Shown here one piece after another: positions 6,729 through 13,572 of a stretch of 14,713 nt of DNA (its first letter is position 1; the number at the start of each line of letters is the position of its first letter). The stretch is from Bordetella parapertussis (GTDB taxonomy: Bacteria; Pseudomonadota; Gammaproteobacteria; Burkholderiales; Burkholderiaceae_C). The notes beneath the pieces were generated by a model. The model did not search any database. It had not been told where the DNA came from and was given only the letters and a program-made list of their open reading frames with translations. The DNA lies in NCBI GenBank assembly GCA_945900695.1, contig CAMDJU010000033.1:1-14713 (forward strand), written 5' to 3'. The position numbers were made by a program, and so were the translations under genes.

Positions 6729-6822
6729 TGCGGGGTCTTCGGCCAAACATTTGCTAAGTACTAACTCAGCATTTGTTGCCGGATTGAACGGCTTCTAAAT
6801 TTATTAGATTTCTAACGGAGAT

Positions 6823-6862
6823 TTCAACTTGACTGCCATTTGCAGTCAGGTTGAATTTCTTG
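6823..6862 (+). terminator. Hairpin with T-rich tail between binding-protein and permease genes
   Basis: TTCAACTTGACTGC (6823-6836) pairs with 6842-6855 over 14 base pairs, with one G-T pair and a five-base loop CATTT, followed by TTTCTTGT. The tail is not a pure T run, so partial termination (attenuation) or protection of the upstream mRNA fits better than a full stop. Such a structure would raise the amount of binding protein relative to the membrane parts. The rest of 6729-6921 has no ORF worth reporting and no convincing promoter. Confidence 0.5.
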
Positions 6863-6909
6863 TGTGAATTTATATTGCAGTTTGACGATATCTTCATTGA
6901 CCTCATTTT

Positions 6910-6914
6910 AAGGA
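6910..6914 (+). promoter_or_regulatory. Ribosome binding site that fixes a TTG start
   Basis: AAGGA stands seven bases before the TTG at 6922, which begins the permease exactly where the conserved N-terminal membrane segment starts. No in-frame ATG gives a full-length N-terminus. Confidence 0.5.
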
Positions 6915-6921
6915 ATTCGTT

Positions 6922-7791
6922 TTGGACCTGACCATTATCGGAGCAGCGGTCATCAATGGCATTCTCATGGGGGGTATCTATACCCTCGTCGCGTCTGGGC
7001 TTACATTGATTTATGGTGTTTTACACATCATTAATTTTGCCCACGGTAGCATGTTGATGGTGGCTATGTTTGGTGTTTTTTATTTGGTGACGAAACTGGG
7101 TGTTGATCCCTATCTTTCCTTGATTGTCACGATGCCTTCCATGTTTGTCATGGGCTATGTGCTTTACAAATATTTCATCGGCAAATTGTCTTACGGCAAA
7201 GATGAAAACATTCTGCTCATTACGCTGGGTTTGTCCATCGTCATTGAAAACCTGGCACTCATGTTTTTCTCGGGCGATTCACAGACCATCTCGATGTCAT
7301 ACAGCGACAAGATGTTTGAAGTTGGACCCTTGTTAATAGGGTTGCCCAAGGTCATCTCGTTTGTTGCGGCCATGGTGATGTGTGCCTTGCTGGGTATTTT
7401 TATCACGCGAACAGACACGGGTCGCGCCATTCGCGCAGTGGCCAAAGAACGCATGGGTGCTCGTTTGGTGGGCATTGATGTTGACAAGGTCTTTGCCATT
7501 TCGTTTGGCTTAGGCATGGCCACGTTGGGCGCTGCAGCCTCTCTCCTCATGCCCATTTTTTATGTCTCACCCACCACAGGCCATGTGTTTGTGATGGTCG
7601 CTTTCACGGTGGTGGTGCTGGGCGGTATGGGCAGCTTCTTGGGGGCTGTTGTAGGCGGTTTGATTGTCGGCTTGACTGAATCTTTTGGTGGCCTTTACTT
7701 GGGTGAAAGCCTTGGACAAATTGGCATCTCTCTCATCTTCATTCTGATTCTGTTGTTCCGCCCTTCCGGCCTTTTTGGAGACAAGCGATGA
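6922..7791 (+). CDS. livH: Liv-type ABC transporter permease, LivH family
   Basis: A 289-residue integral inner-membrane protein with about eight hydrophobic segments. The family pattern is clear: an N-terminal segment with NGILMGGIYTLVASGLTLIYG (split around residues 12-32), then VLHIINFAHGSMLM, the cytoplasmic coupling region TDTGRAIRAVAKERMGARLVG (about 160-181) that contacts the ATPase, and AFTVVVLGGMGSFLGAVVGG near the C-terminus. With the LivM-type protein it forms the translocation channel for the ligand delivered by the binding protein. It starts at TTG and its stop overlaps the next gene by four bases (ATGA). The symbol denotes the family; the ligand need not be a branched-chain amino acid. 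Confidence 0.92.
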   Translation: MDLTIIGAAVINGILMGGIYTLVASGLTLIYGVLHIINFAHGSMLMVAMFGVFYLVTKLGVDPYLSLIVTMPSMFVMGYVLYKYFIGKLSYGKDENILLITLGLSIVIENLALMFFSGDSQTISMSYSDKMFEVGPLLIGLPKVISFVAAMVMCALLGIFITRTDTGRAIRAVAKERMGARLVGIDVDKVFAISFGLGMATLGAAASLLMPIFYVSPTTGHVFVMVAFTVVVLGGMGSFLGAVVGGLIVGLTESFGGLYLGESLGQIGISLIFILILLFRPSGLFGDKR

Positions 7792-8780
7792 TCTTCAATC
7801 GTTCACCGTGGGCCCTTCACGCCGTGTTGTTGGCTGCCTCAATTATCTTTCCGTTTGTCTCTGACTCAGCCTTTGTCATCAACTTTGGTGTGCTGGCCCT
7901 TTTCTACGCTTTCATTGGCCAGTCATGGAACATTGCAGGCGGCTTTGCGGGCCAGCTTTCGTTTGGGCATGTGGCCTTCTTTGGGGTGGGCGCTTATGCC
8001 TCCACCATTGTGCAAATGCGTTTTGGTTTTAACCCCTGGTGGGGTTTGCCGGCCTCTGCTTTGGCGGGTGCTGCGGCTGGGTGGTTCATTGCGGTGCTGT
8101 CGTTCAGAGCAGGCTTGAAAGGGTCCTACTTTGCACTGATCACGTTGGCTTTTGCTGAAGTGTTCCGTATCGTCGCCAACTCAGTCGATATCACCGGGGG
8201 CGGTTTGGGCATGCTGATTCCCATGAAGCAAACATCCGCCAATTTCCAGTTTGGGGATCGACGCGTTTTCTACTTCATCATTTTGACCTTGACGGTGATC
8301 TCGGTGGCGATTGCGTTGTGGCTCAAGGCATCGCGTTTTGGTGCCAGACTGGCTGCCATTCGCGAAAACGAAGATTCAGCGCGCGCATTGGGCATCAATA
8401 CCTTCGTTGAGAAAATCAAAATCATGGCCATCTCTGGTGCCATCGCTGGGGTGGGTGGTTGTTTCTTTGCGCAATACTTTTTGTATATCGATCCCACCAT
8501 TGTGTTTGGTGTCGACAAGTCGGTCGAGATGTTGTTGGTCAGCATGATCGGTGGCGCTGGCACTGTCTATGGTCCTCTCATTGGCGCGGTGTTGCTTGCC
8601 TTGGTCAGTGAGGTCACTCGCTCTATGTTCAGTATCCAAGGTTTGTCTCTGGTGCTCTACGGTACCTTGTTGGTCATCATCATTGCTTTCTTGCCCAATG
8701 GCCTGGTTGAGTTGTTCAAGGGCAGGGAACAAAAAAAGGCTGGCCGCTTGGCATCTGCTGCCAAGAAAGGAGACGTCTGA
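7788..8780 (+). CDS. livM: Liv-type ABC transporter permease, LivM family
   Basis: A 330-residue inner-membrane permease with eight or more hydrophobic segments. Family marks are FIGQSWNIAGGFAGQLSFGH (about 42-61) leading into VAFFGVGAYAS, the coupling region ASRFGARLAAIRENEDSARALG, and SMIGGAGTVYGPLIGAV near the C-terminus; the tail after LPNGLVELFKG is basic and cytoplasmic. It pairs with the LivH-type protein. GGAG seven bases upstream and an ATGA overlap with the previous gene support the start; its stop overlaps the ATPase start (TGATG), so translation of the transporter genes is coupled. Confidence 0.92.
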   Translation: MIFNRSPWALHAVLLAASIIFPFVSDSAFVINFGVLALFYAFIGQSWNIAGGFAGQLSFGHVAFFGVGAYASTIVQMRFGFNPWWGLPASALAGAAAGWFIAVLSFRAGLKGSYFALITLAFAEVFRIVANSVDITGGGLGMLIPMKQTSANFQFGDRRVFYFIILTLTVISVAIALWLKASRFGARLAAIRENEDSARALGINTFVEKIKIMAISGAIAGVGGCFFAQYFLYIDPTIVFGVDKSVEMLLVSMIGGAGTVYGPLIGAVLLALVSEVTRSMFSIQGLSLVLYGTLLVIIIAFLPNGLVELFKGREQKKAGRLASAAKKGDV

Positions 8781-9532
8781 TGCTCAAAGTAAAAGCTTTA
8801 ACCAAGATATTTGGTGGATTGCGCGCCGTTGACAACGCTTCCCTTGAAGTAGGTGCGGGTCAAATTGTTTCTCTGATTGGTCCCAATGGCGCAGGTAAAA
8901 CAACTTTGTTTGCGTCCATTGCGGGCTTCTACAAAATCGATGAAGGTCAAGTTGAATTGCTGGGCCAAAACATTGTAGGTATGGCGGTGCACGATATTGC
9001 GCGTCTGGGCATGGTTCGCACCTTCCAAATCACGCAACCCTTTGCCAAGCTATCGGTCCTTGAAAACATTGCTGTCGGTGCTTTTCAGCAATTTGCTGGC
9101 AAGAAAGAGGCGCATGCCCATGCGCGCTTGATTGCCGACAAAGTAGGCATGTCGGGCATGCTCGATCAGCCTGCATCCGATCTCACGGTGGCAGGGCGCA
9201 AGCGTCTGGAGTTAGCCCGCGCATTGGCCACAGGGCCCAAGCTTTTGTTGCTTGACGAAGTGATGGCCGGCTTGAACCCCCAAGAAATTGTTGAAATCAT
9301 TGACCTCATTCGCAGCATTCGCGATTCTGGCGTCACTATTTTGTTGATCGAGCATGTCATGCATGCCGTGATGAGTTTGTCGGAATACATTTATGTGTTG
9401 TCTTACGGCAAGATCATTGCAGAGGGTAAACCACAAGAGGTGGTGAACAACCGCGAAGTGATTGAGGCCTACCTGGGCCGCGGTGCTGCAGATCAAATGC
9501 CAGCTCAAGCGCAAGGAGTAGCGCATGCTTGA
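8780..9532 (+). CDS. livG: Liv-type ABC transporter ATPase, LivG family
   Basis: A 250-residue ATP-binding subunit. Walker A is GPNGAGKTT (34-42), the Q-loop region is VRTFQITQPFAKLSVLENI (79-97), Walker B is LLLLDEV (155-161) and the switch His is His192 in LLIEHVMHAV. The signature motif is not LSGGQ but LTVAGRKRLELARALA (135-150), and the usual Pro of DEP is Val161; both are seen in a LivG subgroup and do not imply inactivity. It energises import with the LivF-type ATPase. AAAGGAGA six bases upstream supports the start, and its 3' end overlaps the next gene by eight bases. Confidence 0.92.
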   Translation: MLKVKALTKIFGGLRAVDNASLEVGAGQIVSLIGPNGAGKTTLFASIAGFYKIDEGQVELLGQNIVGMAVHDIARLGMVRTFQITQPFAKLSVLENIAVGAFQQFAGKKEAHAHARLIADKVGMSGMLDQPASDLTVAGRKRLELARALATGPKLLLLDEVMAGLNPQEIVEIIDLIRSIRDSGVTILLIEHVMHAVMSLSEYIYVLSYGKIIAEGKPQEVVNNREVIEAYLGRGAADQMPAQAQGVAHA

Positions 9533-10226
9533 AATTCGTGATCTGCACGCGGGCTATGGCCAAATCGAAATTTTGCGTGGCATCAATTTGGCGGTGGGCG
9601 CTGGCGAAATTGTGGCAGTGCTTGGCAGCAATGGCGTTGGCAAGTCTACGCTCAACAACAATATTTCTGCACTTTACAAACCCTTCAGTGGTTCGATCCG
9701 TTTTCAGGGCGAAGAAATCACGGGCATGAACTCGTCTGAGGTGGTGCAAAGAGGATTGATTCATGTGCCGGAAGGCCGAAGAATTTTTCCAAATATGAAT
9801 GTCCGTGAAAACTTAGAGCTTGGAAGCCAAGCTCGCGGCACGGCCAATCGTGCAAAAAATTTAGAACGGGTGGTCGAAATTTTTCCTCGACTGAAAGAGC
9901 GTTTTTCACAACTGGCAGGCACATTGTCGGGTGGTGAGCAGCAGATGCTAGCCATTGGCCGCGGCCTCATGTCTGAGCCCGCGTTGCTCATCATGGATGA
10001 GCCCTCCTTGGGCCTGTCGCCCTTGTTGGTGGAGCAAATGTTTGAGTTGATTGCCAAGATCAACAAAGAGGGCATGCCCATTTTATTGATGGAGCAAAAT
10101 GCGGTGCAAACCTTGGCCATTGCGCACCGTGCCTACATCATCGAAAACGGTGTGGTGGCCATGCAAGGCACCGCTGCAGAAATGGCGCGCGATCCTGAGT
10201 TGCGTAAAAACTATTTAGGTCTTTAA
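9525..10226 (+). CDS. livF: Liv-type ABC transporter ATPase, LivF family
   Basis: A 233-residue ATP-binding subunit with all core motifs: Walker A GSNGVGKST (34-42), the LivF-type VPEGRRIFPNMNVRENLELG (81-100), the signature LSGGEQQMLAIGRGL (134-148), Walker B LLIMDEP (154-160) followed by SLGLSPLLVE, and EQNAVQTL (190-197) in the switch region, where this family has Gln instead of His. AAGGAG six bases before the ATG supports the start. It completes the five-gene transporter; only three bases separate it from the SDR gene, so the transporter and the enzymes downstream are probably on one transcript. Confidence 0.92.
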   Translation: MLEIRDLHAGYGQIEILRGINLAVGAGEIVAVLGSNGVGKSTLNNNISALYKPFSGSIRFQGEEITGMNSSEVVQRGLIHVPEGRRIFPNMNVRENLELGSQARGTANRAKNLERVVEIFPRLKERFSQLAGTLSGGEQQMLAIGRGLMSEPALLIMDEPSLGLSPLLVEQMFELIAKINKEGMPILLMEQNAVQTLAIAHRAYIIENGVVAMQGTAAEMARDPELRKNYLGL

Positions 10227-10229
10227 GCC

Positions 10230-10988
10230 ATGCCCAACACTGCCATGGAATTATCAGGGCGTCACGCGCTGGTGACCGGCGCAGGTTCGGGTATCGGCTT
10301 GGCCACGGCTTGTACACTTGCGCGCCATGGTGCCAAGGTGGCGGCAGTGGTGCAAACTCAAAATCAAGTGCAGGTGCTTCAACGGGTATTGCCGCAAGCG
10401 GTGGTGTTTGTGCAAGACTTGCTTGACGATGAAGCCTGCGCTGAACTGCCCGAAAAAGCTGCTCAAGCTTTAGGCGGTCTCGATGCTTTGGCATGTTGTG
10501 CCGGCCTATTTTTCAAAAAACTCTCGGATGAAATCACGCTGGATGAATGGCGCCAAACCTTGGCCCTGAATTTGGATGCCACCTTTGTCTTAACGCGTGC
10601 AGCCATTGCTCAGATGCGCAAGGCAAGACACGGTGATGCCAGTGTGGTCGTGATCAGCAGTCAAATTGGCCTCGTGGGACATGCGCGCGGTGCTGCCTAT
10701 GCGGCGTCCAAGGCGGGCTTGAACGGCATGGTCAAATCATTGGCTTTGGAATGGGCGCAAGAAGGTGTTCGCATCAACGCTGTGGGTCCCGGACCCGTTG
10801 CAACACCCATGGTGGCACCCACCATGGCCGACCCGGTTGCGCTGGCAGCCATGCAAGCCAGCATTCCGATGGCGCGCCTAGGGCAGCCCGAAGAGATTGG
10901 CGAGGTGGTGAGTTTTTTATTGTCGCAAAGAGCTTCCTTCATCACGGGACAAATTCTTTGTGTGGATGGTGGCTTTACTGCCCGATGA
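10230..10988 (+). CDS. Short-chain dehydrogenase/reductase (SDR), FabG-like
   Basis: A 252-residue classical SDR. The cofactor motif is TGAGSGIG (16-23), followed by the Asn of LALNLDATFV (Asn114), the catalytic Ser143/Ser144 in VVVISSQIGLVG and Tyr157-x-x-x-Lys161 in AAYAASKAGLNG; INAVGPGPVATPM (182-194) and the C-terminal SFITGQILCVDGGFT are also standard. The usual NNAG motif reads CCAG (89-92). Expected reaction: NAD(P)-dependent oxidation or reduction of a hydroxy/keto group on a pathway intermediate. The residue after beta-2 is not a clear Asp or Arg, so the cofactor cannot be chosen. It follows the LivF-type gene by three bases with only a weak ribosome binding site; a second in-frame ATG at 10245 is possible as start. 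Confidence 0.9.
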   Translation: MPNTAMELSGRHALVTGAGSGIGLATACTLARHGAKVAAVVQTQNQVQVLQRVLPQAVVFVQDLLDDEACAELPEKAAQALGGLDALACCAGLFFKKLSDEITLDEWRQTLALNLDATFVLTRAAIAQMRKARHGDASVVVISSQIGLVGHARGAAYAASKAGLNGMVKSLALEWAQEGVRINAVGPGPVATPMVAPTMADPVALAAMQASIPMARLGQPEEIGEVVSFLLSQRASFITGQILCVDGGFTAR

Positions 10989-10992
10989 ATCA

Positions 10993-11310
10993 ATGTCCCA
11001 AGAAGCTTTGCCACTCACCGATTTGGCCAACGTGATCCGCAGCAAGAATGCAGGACCGCTGTGTTTTACCGTCGACTTATTTTTTAGCAATGCCCAAGCC
11101 TATGCGCGAGCGGCTCAAAGTGAAGCGCTTCAAATCAATTCAGTCGCAGCCTGCTACGGGCTGATGGCTTCACAGGTTCGGCGTTTTGAATTGCCGCATA
11201 TTTTTGCCATTAAGTTATCGATGCCGCGCACGGTGTGCGCTGGTAATCCTGGTGATGGCGATTTGTATGGCGCACAGCAACATGCGCCCTTGTTGTCATT
11301 GATGCTTTAA
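10993..11310 (+). CDS. DUF4387-family protein
   Basis: A 105-residue protein with the conserved marks of DUF4387: LANVIRSKNAGPLCFTVDLFF (split at residues 11-31; core SKNAGP), LYGLMAS-like spacing in the middle, and the C-terminal GNPGDGDLYGAQQHAPLL (84-101). The biochemical role of this family is not known to me. It is typically found beside, or fused to, the AtuA/DUF1446 domain, and here it lies four bases before such a gene, so the two products probably act as one complex or as consecutive parts of one enzyme. The frame is open into the SDR gene, but the ATG at 10993, four bases after the SDR stop, gives the family's normal N-terminus. No good ribosome binding site is present, so translation probably depends on coupling. 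Confidence 0.82.
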   Translation: MSQEALPLTDLANVIRSKNAGPLCFTVDLFFSNAQAYARAAQSEALQINSVAACYGLMASQVRRFELPHIFAIKLSMPRTVCAGNPGDGDLYGAQQHAPLLSLML

Positions 11311-11314
11311 ACCC

Positions 11315-12751
11315 ATGACACATCCAACAACCGCCACCGCAGTATCTCGCTTGTTGGACGGCCATCGGATGGGACAGGAAAGACTTCGTGTTTTGTCCGC
11401 GTCTGGTCAATTGGGTTTTGGCATTGTTCAAGAGTCTTTTGAGCGAGGTCTTGAAAGAAAACCACACTTCATTGGTTGCGACATGGGATCGATCGATCCA
11501 GGCCCGTTTTATTTGGGGTCAGGTCAAATGGCTGCCCCTCGCGATATGGTTCGGCGTGATCTTGAAATGGTTTTGAAAGCGGCCAGGCAACTGGATGTGC
11601 CCTTGATAATTGGCAGTGCAGGCACTGCAGGGGCCAAACCACACCTTGAACAGACTCTGTCTTTGTTGAAAGAAGTGGCTGATGCAAACGGTTTGTCTTT
11701 CAGCGTCGCCATTGTGTTGAGCGATGTACCTCGCAACTTGCTGATAAAGGCCATTCAACACGGCCGATTGAAATCCTTGGATGAAAGCGGTGCCTCACTG
11801 AATCTTCCCCTGCCGAATGAAGAACAAGTGTTGTCGGCAGGCCACATCGTGGCGCAATGCGGCACACACACTTTGATGAAGGCGCTTGCACAAAAACCGG
11901 ATGTGCTCATTGCGGGGCGGTCTTGTGACACGGCCATCTTTGCAGCCTTGCCGCAAATGCTGGGCTACGACGCCGCCTTGTCTTTGCACATGGCCAAAAT
12001 CATTGAGTGCACCTCCTTGTGTTGCACGCCTGGTGGCCGCGATGCCATCTTGGCGGAGTTGGGTGAATTTGATTTCATTTTGGAAAGCATGAACCCGGCG
12101 GCCCATGCCACGCCTGCTTCAGTGGCAGCGCATGCACTATACGAGCAAGCTAATCCCTGGATCGTTGAAGAGCCGGAAGGCACATTGCACTTAAAGCAGG
12201 CCACCTACCTTGCACTCGATTCACATCGCACCCAGGTTTCTGGCGCCCAATTTGTGCCGCGCTTGTCGCCCACTTTAAAAGTAGAGGGTGCTTCGCATGC
12301 AGGTGCTAGGGCGGTTTTATTGGCGGGGGTGGCCGACCCCACCATGATCAGCATCATGCCGAGCGCATTACAGGAAGTCAGTGAGCGTGTTCGAAAGTTG
12401 GTGCCGGGTGAGTGGACCATGGTGCCGCATCTCTATGGTCAAGGTGCAGTTCGCGAACTTGCGCAAGCCAAGCGAAGCCTTCACGAAATAGGTCTTGTGA
12501 TTGAATTTTTGGCGCCTCATGCCGCTTTGGCGAAAACTGCGGCGGCTGTCTTCAAACAAAACTTATTGCATTTTGGATTTCCCGGGCGCTTGACCACGGG
12601 GGGCAACTTGGCATTTGCTTTTACACCCAGCGAAATTGATGCCTGTGAGTGTTATCAGTTTGTGCTGTATCACTTGCTCGAGGGTGTGAGCCCCGAAGAT
12701 GTTTTTCGGATTGAGCTGCATCAATGGAATTTTGACGAGGTGCCGGCATGA
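11315..12751 (+). CDS. AtuA/DUF1446-family protein
   Basis: A 478-residue protein of the DUF1446 family, named after AtuA of the acyclic terpene (citronellol/geraniol) pathway. Conserved segments: RVLSASGQLGFG (25-36), FIGCDMGSIDPGPFYLGSG (52-70), PLIIGSAGTAGAKPHLE (96-112), DVLIAGRSCDTAIFAALP (196-213) and ECTSLCCTPGGRDAIL (231-246). The catalytic function of the family is unsettled. The rest of the Atu pathway (geranyl-CoA carboxylase subunits, acyl-CoA dehydrogenases) is absent here, so terpene breakdown is unlikely; a role with hydroxy or tricarboxylic acids is more in keeping with the PrpD- and LeuC-type neighbours, by inference. It starts four bases after the DUF4387 stop and its own stop overlaps the regulator start (ATGA). 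In-frame residues before the conserved RVLSASG are non-conserved, so the exact start is uncertain. Confidence 0.85.
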   Translation: MTHPTTATAVSRLLDGHRMGQERLRVLSASGQLGFGIVQESFERGLERKPHFIGCDMGSIDPGPFYLGSGQMAAPRDMVRRDLEMVLKAARQLDVPLIIGSAGTAGAKPHLEQTLSLLKEVADANGLSFSVAIVLSDVPRNLLIKAIQHGRLKSLDESGASLNLPLPNEEQVLSAGHIVAQCGTHTLMKALAQKPDVLIAGRSCDTAIFAALPQMLGYDAALSLHMAKIIECTSLCCTPGGRDAILAELGEFDFILESMNPAAHATPASVAAHALYEQANPWIVEEPEGTLHLKQATYLALDSHRTQVSGAQFVPRLSPTLKVEGASHAGARAVLLAGVADPTMISIMPSALQEVSERVRKLVPGEWTMVPHLYGQGAVRELAQAKRSLHEIGLVIEFLAPHAALAKTAAAVFKQNLLHFGFPGRLTTGGNLAFAFTPSEIDACECYQFVLYHLLEGVSPEDVFRIELHQWNFDEVPA

Positions 12752-13539
12752 CGCCTCGTTTGCCGCTGACCAAATATCACCAAATTTATTTGGTACTGCG
12801 AGAACAATTGTTAGAGGGACGCTTTGCCAAGTCCATGCCAGCAGAAATGGAATTGGCGAAACAATTCAGCGTGGGACGTGTCACGATTCGCCATGCCATG
12901 GAAAAGCTGGTGGCTGAGGGTTTGATTGTTCGCATTGCGGGTCGGGGTACTTTTCCAAAACCTGTGACCCATCCCGGCTTGAGTCTGGGAACCTCGGCGC
13001 TGACCCAGCCTACGAGGCTTACGGGTTTGATGGAGAACATCGTCAGTGCCAGCCGCGCGACCACGGTCAAGGTGCTCGACTGGCGAACCATTGACGCGCC
13101 TGAAGATGTGGCATTGGCACTTCAAGTGCCTCTGGGCGCGTCTGTTAAAAAAGCCATTCGATTGCGCAGTTCGCGCGAAGGCCCGCTGTCTTACATCATC
13201 ACCTACGTACCCTTGCATTTGACGAAAGACATGGCGCGCCGCGACTTGGCCGCTAAGCCTATTTTGCAGTTGTTGAGTGAGGCGGGCGTGGAATTGGGGC
13301 GTGCGCAGCAAACGATTTCAGCACGCCAAGCCGATGCCCGGGTGGCCGAGGCTTTGGGCGTGACGATTGGCAGCGCATTGCTGTCTGTGCGACGTCGTGT
13401 TTTTGATGCAGATGATCGACCTGTGCAATGGCTAGAAGGCCTGTACCGGCCCGATCGTTACGAATATCAGTTGGAAGTGTCAAGCATCGGTGATGTCGAT
13501 GCGCGCGTTTCAATGAGAGAGGAAAAGGCCAGAAATTGA
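12748..13539 (+). CDS. GntR-family (HutC/FarR type) transcriptional regulator with UTRA domain
   Basis: A 263-residue regulator. The N-terminal winged helix-turn-helix runs from about residue 8 to 72: YHQIYLVLREQLLEGRF, MPAEMELAKQFSVGRVTIRH, then AMEKLVAEGLIVRIAGRGTF. The C-terminal UTRA ligand-binding domain (about 95-240) shows ALQVPLGASVKKAIRLRSS, GPLSYIITYVPLHL, ISARQADARVAEALGV and WLEGLYRPDRYEYQLEV. Members are usually repressors released by a pathway metabolite. It is embedded in the operon between the AtuA-type and LeuC-type genes (ATGA overlap upstream; GAGG seven bases before the ATG), so it would be autoregulated. The inverted repeat at 5447-5478 is the best candidate operator in the window, although it does not obviously match the GT/AC-rich HutC sites. 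Confidence 0.92.
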   Translation: MTPRLPLTKYHQIYLVLREQLLEGRFAKSMPAEMELAKQFSVGRVTIRHAMEKLVAEGLIVRIAGRGTFPKPVTHPGLSLGTSALTQPTRLTGLMENIVSASRATTVKVLDWRTIDAPEDVALALQVPLGASVKKAIRLRSSREGPLSYIITYVPLHLTKDMARRDLAAKPILQLLSEAGVELGRAQQTISARQADARVAEALGVTIGSALLSVRRRVFDADDRPVQWLEGLYRPDRYEYQLEVSSIGDVDARVSMREEKARN

Positions 13540-13572
13540 CATCAGGCAATCTTGATCCCAGAGGTTTGAAAC

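Noticed and set aside
8780..9532. Degenerate ABC signature and DEV instead of DEP, considered as a sign of an inactive ATPase
   Set aside because: Walker A, the catalytic Glu and the switch His are intact, and LivG-type proteins commonly vary at these positions.
13540..13572. Gap between regulator and LeuC-type gene, searched for a promoter or terminator
   Set aside because: It holds only a ribosome binding site; no -35/-10 pair or hairpin was found, so read-through from the operon is assumed.
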